A DNA stretch of 64,000 nucleotides, taken from assembly GCA_007859745.1 (NCBI GenBank), contig SMLU01000002.1, positions 364,942 to 428,941 of the forward strand. The letters are read 5' to 3'. The translations under genes were made by a program, and so were the position numbers. The DNA is from Phycisphaerae bacterium RAS1 (lineage in GTDB: Bacteria > Planctomycetota > Phycisphaerae > UBA1845 > Fen-1342). The notes below the pieces were generated by a model, which saw nothing but the letters and a program-made list of their open reading frames with translations, did not search any database and had not been told where the DNA came from. Numbering within the stretch: the first letter of the stretch is position 1; every line of letters begins with the position of its first letter. Positions 8,484 through 17,456 of the stretch are shown here, piece by piece.

Positions 8484-10130
8484 ATGCGTGCCAGCACCGT
8501 CAAAACGACGCCGTCCGAAGTTCACTTCAAGCCGGCCCGCAAGCCGCCGGCGGACCCGACCACCATGTCGGGCATCCCCATCAAGCAGTGCTACGGACCC
8601 GAAGACGTCGCCGAGATCGACCGCGAAAACCAGATCGCCGAGCCGGGGCAGTTCCCCTACACGCGCGGCATCCACGCCAGCATGTATCGCCAGAAAGTCT
8701 GGACCATGCGGCAGTTCGCCGGCTTCGGCTCCGCGGCCCAGACCAACGAGCGTTTCAAATACCTGCTCGAAAAAGGCCAGACCGGCCTCTCCACCGCGTT
8801 CGACCTGCCCACGCTGATGGGCCGCGACAGCGACGACCCGCTGGCGCTGGGCGAAGTCGGCAAGTGCGGCGTCGCCATCGCCTCGCTCGACGACATGAAA
8901 GTGCTCTTCGACGGCATCAACCTCGCCGACGTGAGCACCAGCATGACCATCAACGCCCCGGCGGCGATCGTCCTGGCGTTCTACATCGGCGTCGCCCGGG
9001 CGCAGGGCGTACCGCTGGCGAACCTGCGCGGCACGCTTCAGAACGACATCCTGAAAGAATTCCACGCCCAGAACGAGTACATCTATCCGCCCGGCCCGAG
9101 CGTGAAGCTCGTGGTCGACACGATCGAATACTGCACGCAACACATGCCGCAATGGAACACGGTCAGCATCAGCGGCTACCACATCCGCGAAGCCGGAGCG
9201 ACCGCCCAGCAGGAACTCGCCTTCACCATCGCCGACGGCATGTGCTACGTCGAAGAATGCCTGAAGCGCGGCATGAAGGTGGACGATTTCGCCCAGCGGC
9301 TCAGCTTCTTCTGGGATGTGCACAACGAGTTCTTCGAGGAAATCGCCAAGCTGCGCGCCGCCCGTCGCATGTGGGCACACATCATGCGCGACCGCTTCGG
9401 CGCAAAAAGCGAGCGAAGCTGGCTGCTGCGCTGCCACGCCCAGACCGCCGGCGTCAGTCTCACCGAGCAGCAGCCGATGGTGAACATTGTCCGCGTCGCG
9501 TACCAGGCGATGGCGGCGGTGCTGGGCGGCACGCAATCGCTGCACACCAACAGCATGGACGAAACGCTCGCGTTGCCGACCGAGCAGGCCGTCAAGGTCG
9601 CTCTGCGCACGCAGCAGGTCCTCGCCGAAGAAACCGGCGTCACGCGCACGGTCGATCCCTTCGGCGGCAGCTACTTCATGGAGTCGCTCACCAACGACAT
9701 GGAGACCCGCGGCCAGGCGCTCATCGACGAAATCTACGAAATCGGCGGCGTGCTGAAGGCCGTCGATCGCGGCTACTTCCGCCGCTCCATCGCGGATTCA
9801 TCAGCCCGCTACGGCGCGGAATTCGACCGCGGCGAGCGCGTTATGATCGGCGTAAACAAGCACGTCGAGCACGACTACGAGCGGATTCCGATCCTGACGA
9901 TCGACGCCGCCGTCGAGCGCGAACAGGTCGCCCGCCTGAAAGACCTCCGCCGCCGCCGCGACGCCGCCCGCCACGCCGCCGCGCTGAAGCGCCTGGAAAC
10001 CGACGCCCGCGCCGGCGCCAACGTCATGCCCGCCCTCATCGACGCGGCCGAAGCGCTGGCGACCGTCGGCGAGATGGCGGAAACCCTCAAGCGCGTCTAC
10101 GGCCCCTACGACGGCGGCCCGGAGCTGTAG
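8484..10130 (+). CDS. Methylmalonyl-CoA mutase, large (catalytic TIM-barrel) subunit
   Basis: 548 aa. This is the catalytic domain only; the B12-binding domain (DxHxxG) is absent, as in two-subunit archaeal-type enzymes, so a separate small subunit must be encoded elsewhere. Diagnostic stretches are PYTRGIHASMYRQKVWTMRQ, GLSTAFDLPTLMGRDSDD, SISGYHIREAGAT, GGTQSLHTNSMDE and RTVDPFGGSYFME. It interconverts methylmalonyl-CoA and succinyl-CoA through a radical mechanism. The Tyr in ASMYRQ favours methylmalonyl- over isobutyryl-CoA mutase, but that is tentative. AAGGAG precedes the ATG by six bases. The gene stands alone between repeat-filled gaps. A C-terminal Arg-rich linker near residue 490 is normal for the family. 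Confidence 0.9.
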   Translation: MRASTVKTTPSEVHFKPARKPPADPTTMSGIPIKQCYGPEDVAEIDRENQIAEPGQFPYTRGIHASMYRQKVWTMRQFAGFGSAAQTNERFKYLLEKGQTGLSTAFDLPTLMGRDSDDPLALGEVGKCGVAIASLDDMKVLFDGINLADVSTSMTINAPAAIVLAFYIGVARAQGVPLANLRGTLQNDILKEFHAQNEYIYPPGPSVKLVVDTIEYCTQHMPQWNTVSISGYHIREAGATAQQELAFTIADGMCYVEECLKRGMKVDDFAQRLSFFWDVHNEFFEEIAKLRAARRMWAHIMRDRFGAKSERSWLLRCHAQTAGVSLTEQQPMVNIVRVAYQAMAAVLGGTQSLHTNSMDETLALPTEQAVKVALRTQQVLAEETGVTRTVDPFGGSYFMESLTNDMETRGQALIDEIYEIGGVLKAVDRGYFRRSIADSSARYGAEFDRGERVMIGVNKHVEHDYERIPILTIDAAVEREQVARLKDLRRRRDAARHAAALKRLETDARAGANVMPALIDAAEALATVGEMAETLKRVYGPYDGGPEL

Positions 10131-10140
10131 GCGGTGGAGC

Positions 10141-10189
10141 GAGTAGCGAGTAGCGAGTAGCGAGTAGGGAGTAGCGAGTAGCAAGTAGC
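10141..10189. repeat. 7-bp tandem repeat (GAGTAGC x7)
   Basis: Seven consecutive heptamers, five of them exactly GAGTAGC plus GAGTAGG and AAGTAGC variants, start 10 bases after the mutase stop codon. This is a slippage-prone microsatellite. It has no coding signal on either strand. Confidence 0.85.
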
Positions 10190-10200
10190 AAGTGAGCCCT

Positions 10201-11155
10201 GTGGCACCGATCCGTGTGGCACCGGTTTCCAACCGGTGGTCTGCGTGGCACCGGTCCTTGTGGCACCGGTTTCCAACCGGTGCATTCGGGGAGCATCGGC
10301 CTCTGGCCGGTGCCTTTCTTCTCACTGTGGTATGGGCTTCCAATCTGCTGTGGTATGGGCTTCCAATCTGCTGTGGTATGGGCTTCCAGCCCGTTCACCG
10401 TGTTTCCCCGGGCTTCCAGCCCGCGGCCCATCCGCGCGACACACGTCTCCCCGCGCCGAAGGGCGCCCGCCTGTCGCCACGGGTGGAGCGGCGCGGCCGC
10501 GCAGCGGCCCGCCGCGCAACCCGTGGAGCCGGTTCATTCCCGCCTTTCGCCCCGGCCGGGGCGACGGAACGCATCGCGATACCCAGCCGTGTCGCGTGGC
10601 ATGCTTTGGGGCTGGTGCGAGAATCCCTTCTCGCACCCCGTCCGTGGAAACCGTCCCCCGCGCCGGGCACCATGCTTTCGCGTACTCGCGTAAGCATGCC
10701 GCACCCCCGCGTGTGGTATGGGCTTCCAGCCCGTTCACTCTGTTTCCCCGGGCTTCCAGCCCGCCGCCTTGACGTCTTCCCGCCCCGACGGGGCCCCGAC
10801 GACCTGTGCTCACGCTGACCCTCCGCACCGCCCTCCTCCCGCCGACCCCTCAAACGGAACTCTTCCCGCCCCGAAGGGGCGCCGGAATGTAGCCACGGGT
10901 GCAGCGGCGCGCCCGCGCAGCGGCCCGCCGCGCAACCCGTGGAGCCTGTTCATTCACGTATTTCGCCCCGGCCGGGGCGACGGAACGCATCGCGATACCC
11001 AGCCGTGTCGCGTGGCATGCTTTCGCGTACTCGTGTATGCCCCACAGCGGATAACATGTTACTGTTACCAAAATCGTTTTCTTCGCGGACTTCAGGGAGC
11101 CAGGCCGCGGACGCGTCCTACTTCGTGTTCGTGGGTTTCTCGAGGAGCAGGTCCG
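10201..11155. repeat. Repeat mosaic, about 1 kb, without a gene
   Basis: The region is a patchwork of short palindromes. CACCGGTT-TCC-AACCGGTG hairpins lie at 10220 and 10264. GGGCT-TCC-AGCCC hairpins lie at 10380, 10409 and near 10720-10760. GGTGCGAGAA-TCCC-TTCTCGCACC lies at 10614-10637. A composite block of about 160 bp (10452-10609) recurs at 10862-11021; it includes GCCCCGGCCGGGGC and an outer CCACGGGTG / CAACCCGTGG pair. Long open frames crossing the block are created by the repeats and are not gene-like. Confidence 0.8.
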
Positions 11156-12902
11156 ATGTACCGCTGGACCATCGCAGCGTTAGAGTGCTTCATGATCGCG
11201 CAGGAAATCCAGGCGCAGTGTGAACTTGACTGGCGGCCTGGCACGGCTGTGCCGGGCCTGAATGGGCAGGTTTTGTGCCAGGCTATCTGGGATCCCGATG
11301 GCGACGGCCCGCACGCCGAGCTTCTAGTTGTCGGAGGGAGATTCACGGCGACCGATAGTGGTCCGGCCCAACATGTCGCCGCCTGGGATGGCCAGAATTG
11401 GCAGTTCCTCGGCTCGGGCTTAGGGGGCGATGTGCGCGCCCTCGCCGTGTATCACGGCGACTTGATCGCGGGGGGTGATTTCACGTCACCCCCCGGGGGG
11501 CCGCGGTATGTCGCGCGCTGGGCTGGCGCCGCGTGGTTGCCCGTGGCCGGCGGGGTGAATTCGACGGTCCACGCGCTTGTACTGTTCAACGATGATCTCA
11601 TCGCGGGAGGCGTGTTTGGCATTGCCGGCGGCGTCGAGGCGCTGCGGATCGCCCGTTGGAACGGCAGCACATGGCAGCCCATTGGAGGAGGGATGAACGC
11701 CGCAGTTCGGGCGCTCGGCACGTATGAGGGAGCCTTGATCGCGGGCGGGAGCTTCGCAACCGCAGACGGAGTCACGGCAAGCCGCATCGCCCGTTGGGAC
11801 GGGACGAATTGGGGGCCGCTCGGCACCGGCTTGCAGGGGTTGGCATCTCTCGTTTATGCGATAGACGTCTTCAATGGCGAACTGATAATCGGAGGGCAAT
11901 TCTCATCCGTGGGAAAACAGCCCGCCAACAACATCGCGCGATGGAACGGAGTCTCATGGCAGGCACTCGGGACAGGCGTCAACGGAAATGTTCTTTCCCT
12001 GCTGAGTCTCAATGGGCTGCTGACGGTTGGCGGCAGTTTCTCGACTGCAGGCGGCGCGTCGGCCAGTAACGTCGCACGTTGGAACGGAGCGGCTTGGAGC
12101 GTCCTTGGCGCCGGTACAGCAGGGAGCGTTGACGCGATCGCGCACTATGACGGAAACATAGCGCTCGCCGGCTATTTTGATTCCGCCGGAGGCTTCCGCG
12201 CGAATCACATCACGGTTTGGAACGAATCGGAATATCGGCCAGTGGGCCGCGGCTTCAACGGGTATGTCCGTGCTGCGACTACTTTTGAAGGCGACCTTGT
12301 GGTGGGCGGCGATTTTACGCACGTTGACGGAAGCAGAGTCAACCACATCGCGCGCCGCACCGGCCTGACGTGGGAGTCACTGGGCGAGGGATTCGACGGC
12401 CGGGTTGAGGCGCTCGCGGTTCATGCCGGCGAGCTGATCGCAGGGGGAGAGTTCAACAACACTGGCGCTGCCCCGGTATCGTTCATCGCACGTTGGGCCG
12501 GAGGCGCGTGGCAATCTCTCGACCAGGGATTCGATGCACAAGTGAAATGTCTGACAAGCTACTTTGGCGATCTCATTGCAGGCGGCTATTTCACCGCTGC
12601 CGGAGAAACCGAGTGCATTGGCGTCGGAAAGTGGGACGGGAATTCATGGCAACCCTTGGGCACCGGGGTCTTTGGAGCAGCGCTCGCGTTGTGTGTCTAC
12701 CAGGGTGAACTCGTCGTCGGTGGCACTTTCGCGTCGAGTGTCCGGCGTTGGAACGGGGCGTCGTGGCAGTCGATGGGCGCCGGCATGAACTCCACTGTGT
12801 CGGTGCTGACCGAATATGGAAATCTGTTAATTGCCGGCGGGTTGTTCACAATGGCAGACAACGCAAGCGCGAACCGAATCGCGCGCTGGGACGGCTTTAT
12901 TA

Positions 12903-14011
12903 CCCCGGTCACTAAACATTGGACATTTCTACCCTGCGGCGTAGCGCACGGGTTCGGCTTGGAAGTAATTCCTGATGATGTTGGGTCGGCGTTGCGTGTC
13001 GCGGAGGTAGCCTTGGAGATTGGCGATCAACTCGGGTTTGGTGGCGGGCCGCTGGCGGCCGACGGCGTTGGTTTTGACGTCGTTGTTCAGGTACTCGTCG
13101 GGGTTCAGCTCGGGGCTGTAGCCCGGCAGGAAGAAGATGCGGATGCGGTGTCGGTGGGCGTGCAGCCAATCGCGCGCCGCGGCCGAGCGATGCACCGGAT
13201 GACCGTCCACGATCAGGAACACGCGCCGCCGCCGTTGGCGCAGCAAGCGGCGGCAGAAGCGGATGAAGACCTCGGCGTTGAACGAGCCTTCGAAGACCAG
13301 GAAGCACAAATGGCCGCGGTTGGTGATGCTGGACATCAGGTTGGCCCGGAAGCGCTGCCCCGTGCCGGGAATCACTGGCGTGACGCCGCGCCGGCCGTAG
13401 CTGCGGCCGGCCTGATGATCGCTGCGCGCCCCGAGCTGGTCGCCCCAGTGAATCTCGCCGTTTTCGGCCTTGGCCTGCTTCACGATCGCCGGATACTCCT
13501 GCTCCTTCCAGCGCTGCACGGCCGCCGGGTCGCGTTCGTACGCCCGCCGCAGCGGCTTCTGCGGCGTGAAGCCCCAGCGCTTCAGGTAGCGGCCCGCCGT
13601 TCGCACCGAAACGTGCAGGCCGGTGCGCTGCGCGATCAGGTCGCGGACCGCCTCGCGCGTCCAGAGCGCGAAGGGCAGCTTGAGTTGATCGGGCGTGCGG
13701 TCGGTGATCTGCCGGACGATGGTCGCGGCCTGCTGCGCCGGCAGACGCGGCTGCGGCGGCCGGCCGCGCTGCTTGGAGCGCAGCGAGGTGATGTTGCCGG
13801 CCTCGACCTTGGCCAGCCAGGTGTCGATCGAGGTGCGCGAGACGCCGAACGTGCGGGCCGCGACCGACTTCTTCGTGCCGCCGCGGATCGCCGTGACGAC
13901 GCGAATGCGAATCTGCTCCTGGGCCTCCGGCGACAGCCTGCGTGTATCGAGTTGGCTCATGCATGAAGTATATCACAAAGCCACAGAATGTCCAATATTA
14001 TATGGCCGGAT
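12903..14011 (-). mobile_element. IS630-family insertion sequence, 1109 bp, TA target duplication
   Basis: The ends carry imperfect inverted repeats, 18 of 25 positions matching: CCCCGGTCACTAAACATTGG at the left, and the right end read inward starting ATCCGGCCATATAATATTGG. Both then continue with ACATT. TA dinucleotides flank the element at 12901-12902 and 14012-14013, the target duplication expected of IS630/Tc1-type elements. One full-length transposase fills the interior on the minus strand. Exact excision plus loss of one TA restores the host reading frame, which confirms the boundaries. Confidence 0.9.
12929..13960 (-). CDS. IS630-family DDE transposase
   Basis: 343 aa. The N-terminal helix-turn-helix region reads GGTKKSVAARTFGVSRTSID, followed by a basic linker RGRPPQP and a second winged-helix part to about residue 135. 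The catalytic domain shows HWGDQ (D174), FLIVDGHPVH (D252) and GYSPELNPDEYLNNDVK (E289), the DDE spacing of IS630 proteins. It cuts and joins DNA at TA targets. No frameshift or premature stop is seen, so the element should be active in principle. The start is ATG at 13960; an upstream codon at 13976 in another frame only gives a shadow frame. It is transcribed against the interrupted propeller gene. Confidence 0.93.
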   Translation of the reverse strand: MSQLDTRRLSPEAQEQIRIRVVTAIRGGTKKSVAARTFGVSRTSIDTWLAKVEAGNITSLRSKQRGRPPQPRLPAQQAATIVRQITDRTPDQLKLPFALWTREAVRDLIAQRTGLHVSVRTAGRYLKRWGFTPQKPLRRAYERDPAAVQRWKEQEYPAIVKQAKAENGEIHWGDQLGARSDHQAGRSYGRRGVTPVIPGTGQRFRANLMSSITNRGHLCFLVFEGSFNAEVFIRFCRRLLRQRRRRVFLIVDGHPVHRSAAARDWLHAHRHRIRIFFLPGYSPELNPDEYLNNDVKTNAVGRQRPATKPELIANLQGYLRDTQRRPNIIRNYFQAEPVRYAAG

Positions 14012-14501
14012 TAATAGTTGGAGCCAGCTCGGCACCGGAATTGGCGGAGGCGCTATTCCCCGAATCAACGCTTTGTCGTCATTCGGAACCGAATTGATCG
14101 CGGGCGGAAGCTTCACTCAGGCTGGCGGGCTTGGCGCAAGCAACATCGCCGGTTGGGACGGTAATGCGTGGCACGCACTCCAAGCCGGGACCGACGGCAC
14201 CGTTATGGGACTTCACGCATATGTAGGCGAAGTGGTCGCGCTTGGATCCTTCGCAACCGCGGGCGGCGAGGTTTCGGCGTACTTTGCGCGGTGGCGCCTT
14301 GCCTGCCCCTCCGGTGACGCCAACTGTGACGGCACGATAGACGTGCTCGACATCAACCCGTTCATTCTTGCGCTGAGTAGCCCGACAGAGTATTTGACTC
14401 AGTACCCGAGTTGTGATATTGCAAACAGTGACACCAACGGAGACGGGAGCATCAACGTGCTCGACATCAACCCATTCATTGCGCTACTTGTTGGTCCATG
14501 A

Positions 14502-15290
14502 TGGTTGCATGGGCGGGTGGCACGCAACATGGCACGTTCGTGCACGGTCGGACCCGGCGAACCATTGGGGCGACCATTGGGTTCCTTGAGCTTCGCTAGC
14601 AGCACGTTGAAAAACGCGACGAAGCCGCGCGAAGTAGGCGAATTCCCCGACCAAGATCCGGCCGAGGGCGGCCGGGCTACACTTTTTCAACGGGCTGCTG
14701 GCCCGCGAAGCCCAGCAAGCGCGACGCACCCGACGCTCTCCGCCATCGCTCAGGGCGATAGTCGCCCCACCCGCCTCGCTCTATGCATACTTGCATTCCT
14801 ACACAATCCAGCTACAATCCCCGATGAGAACCAGAATCGACCCCCGGGGGGAACCGCCAAGATGCGAAAGCATCGCGAAATCCGCACCCGCTGCCCGATA
14901 ATCACACCCCGACCGCACCCGTTCGCCGAAGGTGCGCAATTAGGCCTCACAAAATCTGCGCACCTTGCGCACCTTGCGCACCTTGCGGGTTGGTGCGCGA
15001 ACCGCTGGTGCGAGAATCCCCTCTCCCGCTGGTGCGAGAATCCCTTCTCGCACCCCGTCCGCGGGAATCCCTTCCCGCGGCCCGAGCGTCGGGTGGCATG
15101 CTCGCGGTCTCTGGCGAGCATGCTGTCTCGGAAATGGAAGAACGTGCGGGGTCAAGGGGCAGCATGGCTGCCAACGGCCGCAGCCATGCCACGCGCCCGC
15201 ACCAGCGGAACCGCTCCCTCACGGTCGCGGCTCGGAAAGCCGCGCTCGCTCGCGCTTCGCGTTCAGAAAACACCGCCGTATCATCCGCTC
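14502..15290. other. Repeat-rich intergenic region
   Basis: No gene is supported. Contents in order: unremarkable sequence to about 14950; a 9-bp tandem repeat TTGCGCACC at about 14956-14991; a truncated and a full TCCC-loop hairpin (15005-15028, 15031-15054); a CCGCGGGAA-TCCC-TTCCCGCGG hairpin (15059-15080); and a two-hairpin element bounded by GTGGCATG and CATGCCAC (15094-15193) that recurs twice near 37.6 kb. It ends with copies of the CTCCCTCACGGTCGCGGCTC and GCGCTTCGCGTTC repeat families just before the VOC gene. Confidence 0.7.
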
Positions 15291-15767
15291 ATGAACAACG
15301 AAAAACCTTCGGCCGTCGCCGCCGCTGCAGCCCCCGCCGCAGCCTCCGCCTGCGCCGTCAACCGCCTGGTCACCTTCGCCCACGTCGTCGACGTGCAGAC
15401 ATCGGTCGCCTTTTACGCGCTGCTGGGCTTCTCGCCCGAGAGCGTGCTGAAAGACTCGCACGGCTGCATGTTCTGGGCCCGCCTGCGGAGCGACAAGGCC
15501 GAGATCATGTTCGCCCGCGCCAGCGGACCCGTCGATCCGACGGTGCAAGCCGTCCTCTTCTACATGTACAGCCGCGACGTCGCCGGCCTGCGGCGGCATC
15601 TGCTCGAAAACGGCCTCCACGACGGCGGCCGGTATTGCGGCCAGGAAGGTCCGAACGGCGGCCGCCGCGTCACGTTCGAGATCACGCACCCCGATTACAT
15701 GCCCGCCGGCGAATTCCGCGTCGCCGAGCCGGACGGCTACTGCATCCTGATCGGCCAGTTGGGGTGA
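15291..15767 (+). CDS. VOC (glyoxalase/bleomycin-resistance) superfamily protein
   Basis: 158 aa. After an Ala-rich N-terminus comes a single VOC beta-alpha-beta-beta-beta module pair: VTFAHVVDVQTSVAFYALLG, a central FWARLRSDKAEIMFARAS, then FYMYSRDVAGLRRHL and a final FRVAEPDGYCILIGQ. The ending EPDGY..I.Q, with its metal-ligand-position Glu, is typical of small VOC dioxygenase/glyoxalase-like proteins. The substrate is unknown. The ATG at 15291 is the only start that avoids the upstream repeats, which otherwise remain open in frame for 262 codons. It is a single-gene unit. Confidence 0.8.
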   Translation: MNNEKPSAVAAAAAPAAASACAVNRLVTFAHVVDVQTSVAFYALLGFSPESVLKDSHGCMFWARLRSDKAEIMFARASGPVDPTVQAVLFYMYSRDVAGLRRHLLENGLHDGGRYCGQEGPNGGRRVTFEITHPDYMPAGEFRVAEPDGYCILIGQLG

Positions 15768-15778
15768 GCCGCGCGGCC

Positions 15779-15915
15779 TCTCGCCTTTTCCGAGCCGCGA
15801 CCGTGAGGGAGCGGTTCTTGAAGAACCGCTTGCTTACACGCGCGGCTCGGAAGAACCGCTTGCTTACACGCGCGGCTCGGAAGAACTGCTTGCTTACACG
15901 CGCGGCTCGGATATG
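15779..15915. repeat. Dispersed ~30-bp repeat array between convergent genes
   Basis: A GAGCCGCGACCGTGAGGGAG variant is followed by three near-identical copies of a unit containing AACCGCTTGCTTACACGCG and CGGCTCGGAAG, period about 33 bp. This is the same family as 2625-2748 and 16553-16682. It lies between the convergent VOC and HhH genes. Confidence 0.8.
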
Positions 15916-15925
15916 CCCGGACCGT

Positions 15926-16711
15926 CTACTCGACGACGAGAAACCGCACAATCCGCCCCGCCTCCTTCTCGCTGGTCGCCTTCGCCAGCGCCGCCTTCAA
16001 CTCATCCACCGTCTTGGCGGATTTGCTCTGGTGGATCGCCTCCAGCGCCGCCGGCGGCAGCGAAGGAATCGTCCCAAGCTGCTCGTCCGTCGCGGTCTTC
16101 ACGCTCATCGGAATGAAGCAGTATTGCGCCAGGCGGGCGGTCTCCTTCTCGCCGACGTACTTGCCGATCTCCCTGTCGAACTGCGCCCACGTCTTCCACG
16201 GCCGATATTCGGCGAACTCGCGCGCCATCTTCTTCCCCGCCCCCGGAATGAGCATGATCTCTTCCTTCGTCGCCGTGTTCAGATTGATGTGCACGAACGC
16301 CTTGCCATATAGCTCCGCCGCCTGCTCCTGCGTCAGCTTGTGCTCCAGCAGATGCTTGTTCAGCGCCGCCGGCCCGTCAACCGGCCGCGCGGCGACGAGC
16401 GACTTGGCCAGCTCGGCGTTCATGTGCGGCAGGGCGGCGAGGTCCTTCTCCGCCGCCGTGTTGATGTCGAGCAGGCCCAGCGACTTGCCGACCTGCGCCT
16501 CGGCGACAGCCGCAAGACCAAACACAACAACGCCAACAACAGCCCAATGCCCTTTCCGAGCCGCGACCGTGAGGGAGCGGTTCTTAGGCCGAGCCGCGCC
16601 CGTGAGGGAGCCGTTCTTAGGCCGAGCCGCGACCGTGAGGGAGCGGAGCCGCAGAACCGCTTGCTCACGCGCGCGGCTCGGATCGTGCCAACGGTTTGGA
16701 AATGGACTCAT
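15926..16711 (-). CDS. ComEA-like helix-hairpin-helix protein with repeat-derived N-terminus
   Basis: 261 aa from ATG 16711, which follows the upstream gene's TGA by one base (TGAGATG), so translation is coupled. Residues about 8-52 are encoded by three copies of the dispersed repeat (SLTVAARPKN-type peptides). Only then comes a hydrophobic segment, HWAVVGVVVFGLAAVAEAQ, that looks like a signal peptide. Two HhH modules follow: LLDINTAAEKDLAALPHMN, and HINLNTATKEEIMLIPGAG near residue 145. Such proteins bind DNA, as ComEA does in uptake. No start codon exists between the repeats and the signal segment, so the repeats either became part of the protein or disabled export. Confidence 0.75.
   Translation of the reverse strand: MSPFPNRWHDPSRAREQAVLRLRSLTVAARPKNGSLTGAARPKNRSLTVAARKGHWAVVGVVVFGLAAVAEAQVGKSLGLLDINTAAEKDLAALPHMNAELAKSLVAARPVDGPAALNKHLLEHKLTQEQAAELYGKAFVHINLNTATKEEIMLIPGAGKKMAREFAEYRPWKTWAQFDREIGKYVGEKETARLAQYCFIPMSVKTATDEQLGTIPSLPPAALEAIHQSKSAKTVDELKAALAKATSEKEAGRIVRFLVVE
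16553..16682. repeat. In-gene copies of the GAGCCGCG dispersed repeat
   Basis: Three copies of a ~33-bp unit (CCGAGCCGCGACCGTGAGGG, then AGCGGTTCTTAGG) plus a fourth variant lie inside the 5' end of the HhH gene, in its reading frame. The unit length of 33 bp (11 codons) keeps the frame open. The same family is intergenic elsewhere in the window. Confidence 0.85.
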
Positions 16712-16712
16712 C

Positions 16713-17219
16713 TCAGTGCTCCGCAGAAACATCCGCCCGGCGATTCAACGCCGGATGCCGGTACGTGTACGTTAACCCGATCAGCCCGAGTTGCACGAGC
16801 AGCCCCGGTGCCAGCGTCGGCGGTACTTTTGATGAAAGAACAGCCCGCACGGCCGCCCATCCCTCCGCCGCACCGCCCGACTCGCCCTGCCTCGCCGCTG
16901 ATTCAGTCCTGTACGCCGCCGCTTCCGCGTGAAACTCCGCGCTGGCGCGATAGTGCAACACGACCCCCGCGCCGCCGCCGAGCAACAGCCCGATCATGAC
17001 GACGCGAAGCACCGCCACCGCCGCCGCCCCCGGGCAGACGCCCACCCAAACCGCCGCAACCCCGCCGCCGCCGAGCAGCACAAGCGGAATCACCTGCCAG
17101 CCATCATCATAATGCCCAATCAGCGCCAGCTCACTCCCCGCTCCCGCCATCCCGAACAGCAACACCGCCAGCAGCATCCGCCGCAGCACTCGAATCGTCG
17201 CGCCATGGCGAGCTTCCAT
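16713..17219 (-). CDS. Small membrane protein, unknown function
   Basis: 168 aa from ATG 17219. Four hydrophobic segments are visible: around residues 12-30 (RRMLLAVLLFGMAGAG), 42-65 (IPLVLLGGGGVAAVWVGV), 70-90 and 145-160. The region between helices 3 and 4 is Ala/Glu-rich and polar. Longer frames to 17465 run through TCC-loop repeats (peptides such as GWKPV) and are rejected. It lies one base upstream of the HhH gene and is translationally coupled to it, so the two products may act together at the membrane, for example in DNA handling. No family is recognised. Confidence 0.6.
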   Translation of the reverse strand: MEARHGATIRVLRRMLLAVLLFGMAGAGSELALIGHYDDGWQVIPLVLLGGGGVAAVWVGVCPGAAAVAVLRVVMIGLLLGGGAGVVLHYRASAEFHAEAAAYRTESAARQGESGGAAEGWAAVRAVLSSKVPPTLAPGLLVQLGLIGLTYTYRHPALNRRADVSAEH

Positions 17220-17303
17220 CCACGAATTGTAGCCGAATCTGCGCGATCCGAGCCGCGACCAAGAGAGAGTCCGCGCAAACCGCTGTGGCACCGATTGGTG
17301 TGG

Positions 17304-17349
17304 CACCGGTTTCCAACCGGTGGCTGTTTCCACGGGTTTCCAACCCGTG
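17304..17349. repeat. Two adjacent TCC-loop palindromes
   Basis: CACCGGTT-TCC-AACCGGTG at 17304-17322 is followed by CACGGGTT-TCC-AACCCGTG at 17331-17349. The stems differ by one base-pair class and the loops are identical. They lie upstream of the small membrane protein gene. Confidence 0.85.
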
Positions 17350-17456
17350 CCGTCGCGCGCCATGCTCTCGCACGTAAGCCGTAGAGTGCGTTCCGGCCGC
17401 GCCCGTTGACGTTCGTCCGCGGCAATTGCAAACACCGCCGCCGGGGACGCACGGCC

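Larger units (their letters stand above)
11156..14501 (+). pseudogene. Secreted beta-propeller protein with dockerin-like tail, interrupted by an IS
   Basis: Starts at ATG 11156 after GAGGAGCAGG; signal peptide MYRWTIAALECFMIAQEIQA. The body is about 14 repeats of ~39-43 residues with the pattern IARWxGxxWxxLGxG...LIAGGxF, as in the 1.7-kaa protein at 20118. An IS630-type element sits between residues about 582 and 583 (TA target 12901-12902). As it stands, the 5' part reads into the IS and stops at 13966. Removing the IS and one TA restores DGFINSWSQLGTG in frame to the stop at 14501, about 745 aa. The tail has two dockerin-like loops, each containing VLDINPF. Both halves look otherwise intact, so the insertion is probably recent. 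Confidence 0.88.

Noticed and set aside
10718-11155. Upstream extension of the propeller reading frame
   Set aside because: Runs through palindromic repeats; the signal peptide and ribosome-binding site place the start at 11156.
14505-15290. 262-codon 5' extension of the VOC reading frame
   Set aside because: Built from repeats; the homologous region starts after ATG 15291.
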